A stretch of 64,000 nucleotides of DNA from NCBI GenBank assembly GCA_034359265.1, contig CP136890.1, forward strand, positions 70,371,501 through 70,435,500. Direction: 5' to 3'. This document shows, piece by piece, positions 18,501 through 29,199 of this stretch. Every line of letters starts with the position of its first letter. Position 1 is the stretch's first letter. The stretch comes from Canna indica (lineage: Eukaryota > Streptophyta > Magnoliopsida > Zingiberales > Cannaceae). The notes beneath the pieces were generated by a model that worked only from the letters and a program-made list of their open reading frames with translations, searched no databases and was not told where the DNA came from. The translations under genes were made by a program, and so were the position numbers.

Positions 18501-19590
18501 CATGTTCAATAAAGGGAGAGTATTAAAAGATGTGTTATAGATGAAAGCTCTTTTAGGTTGTAGCACCAAAGGTTAGGACTTATATCTATTAAGAGGATAA
18601 AAGGGTTGGTAAATGAAGGAGTACTTAGTGCTTTGGATTTTACTGACTCTAAGACGTGTATAGACTGCATAAATAGAAAGTAGACTAACATATCAAACAA
18701 ATGTGCTAATAAGAGTTCAAACATATTAAATATTATACATATAGATATTTGTAGTCCAGATATAGACTCATATGGTTAGAAGTATTTCATCTCCTTCATA
18801 GATGATCACTCACGCTACATGTATACCTACTTGCTTCATAATAGGAACAAAGCACTTGATGCATTTAAGGTTTTCAAGGCAGAAGTGCGAGAAGCAAATA
18901 AAGTTCATGAGATCAGATAAAAGAGGTGAGTATTATGGACGGTACACTGAGGATAGACAAGCACCTTAGTTCATTTGTTAAGTTCCTTCAAGAGCTTGGG
19001 ATAATTGCCCAACACACCATGTCGTGATCTTTATATCAAAATGGTGTTGCAGAAAGAATGAACTAAACATTATAGACATGGTGCAGAGCATGCTTAGCAG
19101 CTCCAAGCTTCCCAGATCTTTGTGGTTTGAAGTCCTTAAGATGGTTGTGTATATATTAAATCGATTTCCAACTAAGGATGTTCCTAAAACGCCATTCATG
19201 TTACGAAAAGGTTGGAAACTGAGTTTGCAACATATGCACCTATGAGGTTTTCCGTCTGAAATAAGGGTTTATAATCCACAAGAGAAGAAACTAGACCCAA
19301 GGACTATCTGTAGGTATTTCGTTAGATATATCGAAAAGTCTAGAGGGATCTAATTCTATTGTCCATCTCATGTCACTAGTTTGTGGAGTCAAGAAACGAA
19401 AATTTCTTGAAAATAACTTGATTAGTGGGAGCGATTAATTTCAGAATTTAATTTCCGAGAAAGATCATTTGGAGGAGTCCACTCTTGACTCAAGTGAAAG
19501 ATTGGTTGTTATTCACAGTGCACGTTCAACAACTGATCATTGAGAATCCACAAATAGTTTATCATGACCAAGTAGATCTTGGTACTCAAT
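18500..19590 (+). pseudogene. Copia integrase, decayed
   Basis: Across shifting frames: a GAG-pre-integrase-like stretch (GLVNEGVLSALDF, CIDCINRK), then the integrase core HIDICSPDIDSYG, YFISFIDDHSRYMYTYLL and [10 protein letters not shown], and [16 protein letters not shown]. Many stops. It is interrupted at 19596 by a solo LTR and the linker continues at 22340. The enzyme inserted the cDNA copy into the genome. Confidence 0.82.
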
Positions 19591-19595
19591 AATTT

Positions 19596-21810
19596 TGTCA
19601 CACCCCAACTCAGGGTCACGTGACCAGCCAGGGTATACGTGCCTATACCCTGGCAGCCTAACCCATGCACATGCCAACTCATGGTAATAAAACATAGCAG
19701 AAAGAATGTAATGAGTTTTATTTAAAAGGAGAAAACCAAACCAGATCTCAATAGAAGAAAGTTTAGCAAAATAGTACAGTGTAGAAACAATAAGTCAAAG
19801 TTCAACGGTTCATTTACAAGTGAAATTTGAAATAAAAGACATGAATGTCCCCAAGGGACTACAACTCCAAAACACCAAAACACAGGTGCATGACAAACTA
19901 CCAAAGACTCGACTACTACCCCTAACTAGGACTGCTATGATATCAATGTGGCTCCTCTGCCCTCCAACCGTGCCAAGTGCTCCAGCCCACCTCACCAGTC
20001 AGGCTCTGCAAAAAAACCAAAAACGACTACGGGTGAGTTCAATGAACTCAATGAGCGGTTCTACCAACCCCCACGAGAAACCAAACACAGAGATATAGCA
20101 TATGATAAAACACATGTCTTAAATAGGAATAAAGTCACAAGTGAGTGACTAGCTATCAGGCCATCTAGCCACCACACACCCGAAGGCATCCAACACTCTA
20201 GCAGTGACGTGCAACAGGCCTCAGCCTACTGTGCCTAAGGCAACAAATCATACTCAAGGGTCACTAGGATAATCGGGATTGGCCCATCCGAGCTTATCCT
20301 ATAATAAAGAAACTCGGGAGCAATCGGGATTTGCCCGTCCGAACTTGCTCCACGAGACGCGTATGAACAATAGAAATTCGCTCGCCCGAACTTGTCCCTT
20401 AAAGATATCACAGGACTAATCGAAATTTGCTCGTCCGATCTTATTTCTTGAAAGAAGCTCGGGAACAATCGAGATTTGCCCATCCGAACTTGTTCCATGA
20501 GAAACACAGGAATAATCGAGATTTGTCCGTACAAACTTATTCCTTTAAACACAAGTTAGGAATTAACCATCCAACCTTCCGAGCCAAGCCCGTAATCCGG
20601 CTCCTAGCCGAGCCTCTCCGCCATTCATAAAGATATGACGCAATATGACCTAAGTCAAGTGTCTCCTATGGTGTCTTAGGGATGTCTTTATTGGGAACGC
20701 TACAACACCCAATACCCGATCCCAACTCCTAGACCTGTAACATCATAAACTCATAAGGTTTTATTTTGTACACAAAACTTAATTTGTTGGTTCTTAACAG
20801 ATTATGCCGCCCCTTAAATTTTAATTTTTGCAATTAAAATTTTCATTTGCCAAAATTAGGGTTTTGATTTAGGATTTTATTTTTAGTTTACTGTTGAGCC
20901 CAAAACCGGTGCACCCAAGTCTAATATGACATCCAAAGTATGTCCTATGGATCCAGACTATATTTTCTGGTCAAAATAATATGTTACACGACTACGTTCA
21001 CTAAACTATACGCATCACAACAGATATTACAAAATCAGCCCTGAATTAACAATTAATTTCAGTATGAAATTCCAGCAAGATTGAGTTCTCAACATATCAA
21101 GATAATTAATTCAAAAATTACAATAATAAAATCCTTAATTACCACTACAACAGATTTATTCATCAAGATAAATCATACAAGGATTAATTCATAATTCTTA
21201 ATCAATACTTAGCATGCATCCACATCATCATTAAATCAAGACTTAAGATTCAACATTAAAAACCCATCAAGAACATAGAAGGCACAAGATTTAAGTCTTT
21301 TCACACACAAAACATGGATTCATACGCTGAAATTAAAGATTTAGATAGGGATCATACGTAGCATCATAGGAACATAATAAAGATTAGGAATTTAAAAGTT
21401 TAGACCTCAAGAACATCGAAAATTCCTCTTAGGTATTTCATCGAATACCTTGAGGGCAACCCAATCCCTCCTTGGCCGAGCACCCCTAGGGTATCCCTAG
21501 GGCTGCCGAGCCCCATAGGAGAGGGGGTCTTCGAGCCTCCTATTCCATGGCAACAAGAAAAGCGACAAGAACTCGAGATTCGACGGAAAAGCCAACAAGA
21601 ACACCTCGATTTCAAGAACACGAAAGAAAACCCGATGATAGGATGCGTAAAACCACTCACCCGATTAGAAAGAAAGTTTAGATGAAAATTCTCTGATCGA
21701 CGGCCTCCGAATCCGGCCTCAAAGGGTGGCGGCTCGGCGGCTCCAAGCTTCAAGAGGGGGAGGGCGGCTCGGCTACACCAAGCTGGCGACTCCAAGCTTC
21801 AAGAGGGAAG

Positions 21811-21878
<68 letters not shown>

Positions 21879-22339
21879 CGGTGGCTCCAAGGGAGGGGAA
21901 AGGAGAGAGGGGCAGCTCGGCTTGGCTGGGCGGTTCCTCTCTTCAATTTGGCTGGTGCGGCTCTAATAGAGAGCTGCCTAGCCGACCCTAGGGGGGATTT
22001 TATAATCCCCTCCTATGTCTTCCTATCCACACCCTAAAACCCGCTCTCACATCATCCGGATCCGCAACCCGCTAACCCAAACTAATATCATGCTAAATAC
22101 AAGCATCAATGACATGCACACTCATAAGCAACATAATTTAATAATCAAGTATATGCAACAACAAAATTAAATAAATTTATCTAATCAAGAAAAGAAACCG
22201 CATAATTCAAATTCCTACTTACCCGAGCTCGCAAGCTCGCACCGGACCATGAGTCGACTCGGCTCGACCTCGAACTAGTCCAATAGGCTAACAATCACAA
22301 ATAACGACATAAATAAATATTAATATTTAGGATATTACA
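19596..22339 (-). mobile_element. Solo LTR, family 1, copy 1 (2.74 kb)
   Basis: Minus orientation: TGTCACACCCC on the left and GGATATTACA on the right, flanked by AATTT (19591-19595) and AATTC (22340-22344). Same family as 23567-26295 and 44986-47810. It contains several units of AAGTTCGGxxGGG/CCCGATTxxTCC (about 20265-20545 on the complement) and a 63-base GA run (21814-21876). No internal domain. Ends are TG...CA. The length fits chromovirus (Tekay-like) LTRs, an inference only. Confidence 0.9.
21814..21876 (+). repeat. (GA)n microsatellite
   Basis: Uninterrupted GA dinucleotide run of about 63 bases inside the solo LTR; absent at the matching place in the other two copies. Confidence 0.97.
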
Positions 22340-23566
22340 AATTCCAGACAACGTTGAGCAACCAGTTGTGGAACAAACTCCTCAAGAGCTTGATGACACA
22401 ACATTAAGGAAATCTACTAGGATAAGAAAGTTAGCTATTCCTAGTGACTATGTAGTGAGTCTACAAGAGTCTAATTACAATCTTGGGGCCAAAAATAATC
22501 TAAAGACATTTTTCACAAGCCATGAGTTGTAGTTAATCTGAGTATGGTACAATGCTATCAAGAAAGAGGAGTTCAATAGCATTAAACGGGGTTTGGAATC
22601 TTGTCGAGTTGTCTTAAGGTTTAAAGGCCATTGGTTGTAGATGGATCTTTTAAATCAAAAAGGTTTCCCTGAGCAACATCAAAAGATATAAGGCTAAGAC
22701 TAGTGGCCAAATGATTCATTTAGATGGAGGGAATCGACTACACGAAAATCTTTTTCTCTTGTATCTAAGAAAGATTCTTTCTGTATCAATCATGGCATTT
22801 GACTTGGAATTGCATCAAATGGATACGAAAATGACATTCCTCGAGGGATACATAGAGGAGAAAGGTTTATTTGAAATAATCTAAAGGATCTCCTATAATG
22901 ACAATGAGCATTTGGTGTGCAAGATCAAGAAGTCCATATATGGATTGAAACAAACCTCCTGTTAGTGGTACTTAAAGTTCCATGAGGTGATCTCTTTATT
23001 CAGTTTTGTCGAAAATATCATAGATCAATGCATATATCACTTGATTAGTGAGAGTAAGATTTTGTTTTCTTATCCTATATGTGGACGATATTTTACTTGC
23101 AACCAATAATAAAGGAGTTGTTATATGAGGTGAAATAATTTCCTCTCTAAGAATTTTGATATGAGTGAGGCATCTTATGTCATTGATATTAAGATCCATA
23201 GGGATAGACCTCGAGGCATTTTAGGTCTATCTCAGAAAATCTATATCAATAAAGTCTAAGAGAGATTTTAGATGAAAGATTGTTAACCATATATAGCACC
23301 CATTGTGAAAGGTGATAGGTTTAGTCTTAACTAATGTCCCAAAATATTTTGGAAAGGGAACATATGCGAAACATTTCATATGCTTCGGCTATCGGTAGCC
23401 TTATACATGTTCAGGCTTGTACAAGGTCCGACATAGCATTTGCTGTTGGAATGCTAAGCAAATTTCAAAGTAATCCAGGAATAGACCACTGGAATGTTGC
23501 AAAGGAAGTGATGTAGTACCATAAAGGTACTAACGATATCATGCTCATGTATAGACGAACTAATAA
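22340..23566 (+). pseudogene. Copia linker, RT and start of RNase H, decayed
   Basis: Linker EQTPQELDDTTLRKSTRIRK, then RT with LHQMDTKMTFLEGYIEE, KKSIYGLKQ and the catalytic YVDDILLA (about 23080). Then SYASAIGSLIHVQACTRSDIAFAVGM, which precedes RNase H. Multiple stops and shifts. The next part resumes at 26296 after another solo LTR. Confidence 0.85.
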
Positions 23567-26295
23567 TGTAATATCCTAGATACTTAAATTTATTATTTTT
23601 CCTCTTATGTGTGTTTGTCAGCCTAGTTCATGGTCAAGCCGAGTCGACTCATGGTCTAGAGCGAGCTTGCGAACTCGGGTAAGTAGAATATGAATTTATG
23701 AATTTTAGGCTTGGGTAGTTGAAATTATTTAATTTGATATTGTGTGTGCATAATTGTTAATTATGTTCATGTGGGTGTATTTAATTAATTGCTTGTGATT
23801 TATTTGAATAAGTTTAATTAAATTAATTAAGTCTATCGGGTAGCGGGTTTGGTTTTGGCTTAAGGTGGATGCGGATTTTGGATTAAGGTGTTTAAGGGAT
23901 TAGGGTTGAGGAGGGAGTATAAAAACCCCTCCCCATGGCTTGTGGCTCCTATTTTTTGAGCCACCCAAAGAATTGAGAAAGGGAGCCAGCCGCCAGCCCC
24001 CTTTCCCTTTTCCCCTTGGAGCCGCCACCACCCAGAGTCGAGCCGCTTGCTTTCTCTTCCTCTTCCTCTCCTCCTTCCTTTCCTTTGGAGCCGAGCCAAG
24101 AGGAGCTAGCCGAAGCTAGCCCCTCTCCTTCCCCTCTCTCCCTCTCTCCAAGCCGACGGCTTGGAGTGAGCCGCCGCCCCCTTGTCCCCTTTTCTTGAGT
24201 CGAGCCGCCACCCTTTTGAAGTCGGATTCGAGGGCCGTTGTCCGGGATCTCTTCTTTAATCTTTCTTCCAATTAAGGTGAGTGGTTTACCCCCTATCTTC
24301 GGGTTTTGTTCAAAATCTTGGAGCCGTTCTTGGCGGCTCGATATTTTTGTTCGTTCTTGGATTTTTCTTCGAGTTCTTGCCATATTTTCTTGAAGTTGTG
24401 CTTGAGGAGACCCTAATCTCCCCTTTATGAGGCTCGGCAGCCCTAGGGTAAACCTAGGGGTTCTTGGCCAAGGGGGAAATCGGGGTCGCCCTCAAGGTGT
24501 TCGATGAAAAGCCCGAATGAGTTTCTTGTGTTCCCTTGATACGCAAATCTTGATCTATTCTCCTAATTTGGGATTCTTGATTGTAGATTTCTTGCTTAGA
24601 ATTAAATATGTGATTTTTGTGTAGAAATCATGTGGAAGGATTAAGATCTTGATGTTGATGCTTTAGGGGTTCTTGAGAAGGGGGTTCTTGATCTTAATAT
24701 TTGATTCTTGATCTAAGTGTTGTAGGTTCTTGTTAATCTTGATTAAAAGCATGATTTTTGTGAATAAATTCTTGGGATTAGTATTCTGTCCTAATGATAA
24801 TTTAGGGGTTAATTTTTGTTAATTTTCGAATTTAAATCTATAGTATGCTGAAAATTTCATGTTGCTGGAGTTGTATGATGAGATGATGAATCTGTGCTGA
24901 TTTTGATTTGTTTGCTGTGGTGTTTGTATTTCTGTGAATATAGTCGTGTAATCTATCATTTCGATCAGAAAATATAGTTTGAAAACATAGGACACACTTT
25001 GGAGACTAGATTCGGGTTAGATACATCAGTGCTGGACAGAACAGTAAGCTAAAATAAAATCATAAAACAAAACCCTAATCTTTGTGATTTAAATTTTAAT
25101 TGCACAATTAAAATTGGGTTAAGGGTCATCATAATCTATTATGAACCAATACATAAGTTTTGCATGAAATAAAACCACACGAGTTCATGACATTACGAGT
25201 CTAGGAGTTGGGGTCGGGTTTTGGAGTGTTGAGACACTTTCCTATAGGATCACCTCTAATACACCATAGGAGAGTCATGACTTAGGTCATGGTGCGTCAT
25301 ATCTATATGAATGGCGGAGAGGCTCGTAGAGGAGCCGGATTGCGGGCTAAACCCGGGAGGTTGGATGGCTAATTCCCAACCTACAGAACAAGTTCGGAGG
25401 GCCTTTGTCGATTGCTCTAGTTCAGCCTCGTGGGATAAGTTCAGAGGGCCTACCTAATTATCCCCGATGTGGTGTTAAGGAATAAGTTCGGAGGGTATTT
25501 CCCGATTATTCCTGTGATATCCTTTAGGAGTAAGTTCGGAGGGCCTTTCCCGATTACTCCTATGATATCTTAAAGGGGTAAGTTCGGATGGGCGAATCCC
25601 GATTATCCCTACGCGTCTCGTCGAGTAAGTTCGGAGAGCCTTCCCGGTTATCCTAGTATGTGTTGTTGCCTTCGGGCATGGTAGGCTTCGGCCTGATGTA
25701 CTCCACTTCGGAGGGTTAGATGTCTTGGGGCATGGGTGGCCTGTTGGCATGTTAGCTAGTCACACCTTCGTGATTTTATCCTCTTTAGAGATAGATTTTA
25801 TTCTTGTCATCTCTGTATTTTTATTTATAAGGGTTGGTAAAACCGCTCGCTGAGTTCTTTGAACTCTCCTGTTGTCATTTGATTTCTATTTTGCAGACCC
25901 TGACCAGTGAGGTGGGTCAGATGCACTTGGCGCCTCTGGAGGGCAGATGAGCCGCATGATCTCATAGCAGTCCTAGTTAGGATCGTAGTCGAGTCCTTTG
26001 GTAGTGTGTCATGCACTTTTGTTGGTCTTTTGAGTTGTAGCCCTTGAGGGCATTTATGTCAATTTACTCATATTTTATTGTATTTGGTCTATTGGACTTG
26101 ATGTATTATTTTCGTATTTTATTCGTTGTTAAATCTGGTTTAAGATGAACTCTATTTTGATGAAATAAAAAAAACTTGTTGTTTTCTTTCCGCTATTGTT
26201 TATTCTTATGATGTTGGCATGTGCATGGGTTAGGCTGCGGGGTATAGGCACATATACCATGGCCGGTCATGGGACCCTATGTTTGGGGCATGACA
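23567..26295 (+). mobile_element. Solo LTR, family 1, copy 2 (2.73 kb)
   Basis: TGTAATATCC to GGGGCATGACA with a perfect AATAA target duplication (23562-23566 and 26296-26300). TATAAAAA at 23918-23925 followed by a CT-rich leader suggests the LTR promoter. 25385-25660 holds about six units of AAGTTCGGAGGG...CCCGATTATTCC spaced about 47-48 bases. Frames encoded around 23860-24380 are low-complexity and not real genes. Confidence 0.94.
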
Positions 26296-26640
26296 AATAA
26301 CTTGACCCAGTTCGTATTTTGTTTTGAGGCTACCTCACATGGTGTGTGGTTAAGGAGCTTCATTTCGGGTCTTGGAATCGTGGATTTCATTACTAGACCC
26401 ATGAAGGTATTTAGCTTCAATTGTGACAATTCAGCTGCAGTTCATTTGGCTAAAAGTAGAAGTCGAATCAAGCACATCGAGATAAAGTATTTAGCCATAA
26501 GGGAACATTTTAAAGAAAATTAAATGGTCGTTGAACACGTTCATGCTGAATTGATGATCGTCTATCCTTTGGCAAAGGGCATGCCGCCAAAGGATTTCAA
26601 GGATCATGTAGACCGAATTGGACTTGGTCCCATCATGTAA
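26296..26640 (+). pseudogene. Copia RNase H C terminus
   Basis: Encodes EATSHGVWLRSFISGLGI, FNCDNSAAVHLAKS, RSRIKHIEIKYLAIREHF and the end HVDRIGLGPIM, the conserved end of Copia polyproteins. One stop (TAA) after REHFKEN. The catalytic D of NCDN is present. Confidence 0.85.
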
Positions 26641-26914
26641 TTACTGTAAAGACATTTTTGTCTTTAATAAAGCTCCTATTCAGTTTTGTTATTTCTCATT
26701 TTATGGTGTACACATATAGTTCGAGAATAATAATTTCTGTTGAACCTAGAATAAATTTAGGGTTCATTCATAAAGTTATTTTGAAATGAAATGCATCGTG
26801 ATACATAGAAGACAATACTGGCTCAAAGATGACTTGTCGCTATGATTCGTGTGTTTTATTCCATCTAAAGCAAATATGGGATTTTAAACATCAGGGTATT
26901 CTAATATATGAACC

Positions 26915-26925
26915 AAGTGGGAGAA
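26915..26925 (+). promoter_or_regulatory. Copia polypurine tract
   Basis: AAGTGGGAGAA immediately before the 3' LTR, the usual Copia plus-strand primer. Confidence 0.85.
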
Positions 26926-27381
26926 TGTTAGACGTGGCATTTAAATTAAACATGGTCCACGTCATTATTTGATATGGACCATGTGTCCACGTTGCTATCC
27001 TAATGCGGTTCACATATTCTATGGTTTTACTAATTTACCCATGTCTATCCTAAACCCGGTTAAAGCTTATCTTTCCACCTTTGATGATAAGGTGCGTATA
27101 TAAATAGGCCGGGATACTCATAGGTCCCCATACTCATTCCTACCTTTCTACACCATCTATTGAGGGTTCAAGAAGAGGGTATTGGAAGACCTATTGAGGA
27201 AGGAACATATGAGGGAACACAATCAAAGTAGCATAGCGAAACAATAATATAATATCAATGGCTGAAGGTTAGTATCCGACGCTTCCGCAATTCTACCATA
27301 TTTATAGATTTATGCATTGTCTATTTATGATTACATTATAACATGTATTGGATCATGCTATGTTTCTATAACAATCTATCA
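26926..27381 (+). repeat. Copia 3' LTR
   Basis: 456 bp, TGTTAGACGTGG to ACAATCTATCA, aligned end to end with 7502-7957 and followed by TTTAC. Confidence 0.94.
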
Positions 27382-27481
27382 TTTACACCATCTATAGTGA
27401 AGCCTTTTACCACAATGTGGAGATTGGCTTCAAAAGCATGCCTGCCCTCCCCCTTTTCCTTCCTCCCTCGCGCTCCAGGAG

Positions 27482-27757
27482 ATGGAGGACAAGAGAATGT
27501 CGAGATTATCGAGGGCCACCGATGGCCACAACTCCCTCTGCACATTGGCCTTGTCTGGCAGCCACTCTGCCTCTATAAGTAGCAGCGTCGGCTCGCCCTC
27601 CAATAGCAACGATCCGGCGTTGACCACGCCTGTCAGTGAAAGCCCCTTGGCCAGGATGAACCACCTCGATGTCCATAGGGGCGACGAGGGCACGCTTGAT
27701 GTGAAACCCTCTGCTTTTTATAAGGAAGTTGGTGGAAGTTATTACAATCCAAATTAG
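27482..27757 (+). CDS. Unrecognised 91-codon frame, possible captured exon
   Basis: ATG at 27482, stop at 27755-27757. The first 75 residues are Ser-rich and polar (ALSGSHSASISSSVGSPSNS, TPVSESPLARMNHLD), have the GC content and codon use of a plant exon, and stand in AT-rich DNA. The last dozen residues look like read-through into non-coding DNA. No family recognised. It could be a gene fragment carried by a transposon or the remains of a host gene. Confidence 0.35.
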   Translation: MEDKRMSRLSRATDGHNSLCTLALSGSHSASISSSVGSPSNSNDPALTTPVSESPLARMNHLDVHRGDEGTLDVKPSAFYKEVGGSYYNPN

Positions 27758-29002
27758 TGAACATCTTATTCATATTAAAGATCTATTTGTATTCTTAAAT
27801 TTAAATCAACTGTGTGTTAGTTCTGATTCAGATTAAAGATCTATTTGTATAGATTAAAGATCTATTTGTATTCTTAAATTAGTGAACATGTGATGCTTGC
27901 TTGCTTGGTGTTTGGTAATCCTACTGTGATGTATTCATGCATCTACTTCTTGTTTGCTGTGGTGTTTGGTTTTTGTTATTTCCTCCATCTTCCAGACTTC
28001 CACCATTCTTCTTACTGAAACTCCTTTATTCCACATTACTTAAGTTTTTCTTTAAAATTTATTTCCACTGCAGTAATGGAGTCAATCACTGGAAACTGAT
28101 TTTTATTAAGATTTGTAGTTTAATTTATATTTAGTTATCTGATTTGGTGTTTTATAGTTAGATATGATGTTTTACAATTAGGATATAGTGGCTTACTATT
28201 TAATTTTAAATTGCTACAGTGTTTAATGTTACTGTTCAGACTGTTAATTAGTCAATTTGTATGTGTTTAATTTTGTTGTTTTATATGTTAGCTACAATTA
28301 GTTAATTACAGGGTTGGCTGTTAATTTATAAGTTAGTCATAAATAGTTAATGTTAGTTGTTAATTTATAGTTGTCATTAGTTAATTACTGTGTTATATGC
28401 TTGGTAATCCTTAATTATTGTACTGTGTTATTTGATACTATGTATTAATATTTTTTTATGTATTAAGAAATTTTAAGACTACTTTATGTATAAAGAATTT
28501 TATGTATAAAAATTAAATTTGAGCATTAAAAATATGCAAGAGTATTTTGGTCATTTTATATTGTACGGGATTGAGTTATAGCAAAACAAACGTAGGACGA
28601 GACTGGATATCGTGTCATGTTCTTGACGAAACAAACATGATATAGTTGTTGTCCCAGGACACCTAGTGTTCTGTCCTTGTCCTTGTCTAGTGTCCTGTGA
28701 TTGACAGTTTACGAACCAAACGGGCCCTAGGTATTGCCCCTCTCTTCAAGATAAAGCACTTGGTTGTAAGTCTATTTGTAGATGATGTGTTTGCAATTAT
28801 CAGGGTTAGTAGCAGTTATCAGAAGAAGCTAGTGTTAAATCATCCGAGTATGTTATTGAAGTCTAATACCCCGAGTATGTTATCGAAGTCTAATACAAAG
28901 TATTGTTCTGAAGCAAAGTCCCAGCAAAGACAAGGCAAATCGGTTTGCAATGTTTTTGGAACGAAGCAAGGATGGGACATATAATGCCACAGGTTAACTC
29001 TC
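27758..29002. other. AT-rich stretch with a possible transposon terminus
   Basis: Repeated AGATTAAAGATCTATTTGTAT (about 27775 and 27832), TTAGTTGTTAATTTATA repeats, and at 28705-28733 ACGAACCAAACGGGCCCTAGG, a phrase common at ends of plant DNA transposons. No matching left end was found. No gene seen. Confidence 0.4.
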
Positions 29003-29199
29003 TTTTTTTTGTCTTGCCCAATTCCATCTAATTGTATGCTCTATCCCAATGCATTGCTTACTAAGTAGGCCGGTACATGATGTAATCATTCAAAAGATAT
29101 CCTTTCATCCGAGGTTTCCTTTTCCATTCTTCTCATTAGAAAGTTATGGGGCTTAATCGCAGACGATGGGCTGCTATGGGGCTGGATAAATTATAAGGC

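Larger units (their letters stand above)
7502..27381 (+). mobile_element. Copia LTR retrotransposon, about 20 kb with nested insertions
   Basis: Bounded by two 456-bp LTRs and a perfect 5-bp target duplication TTTAC (7497-7501 and 27382-27386). Internal parts in order are primer-binding site, integrase, RT, RNase H and polypurine tract, the Copia order. Gag is not recognisable and coding parts are full of stops. Insertions inside it are a solo LTR (7981-9223), EPRV locus 2, and two 2.7-kb solo LTRs. Without these the element is roughly 5 kb, normal for Copia. Confidence 0.93.

Noticed and set aside
23860..24383. Overlapping basic or Pro/Ser-rich frames on both strands
   Set aside because: They fall in the repetitive leader-like part of a solo LTR and recur in corrupted form in the third LTR copy (45314-45758); low complexity, not a gene.
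28697..28984. Frame with LFVDDV, reminiscent of a reverse transcriptase box
   Set aside because: No neighbouring RT blocks in any frame; the match is too short.
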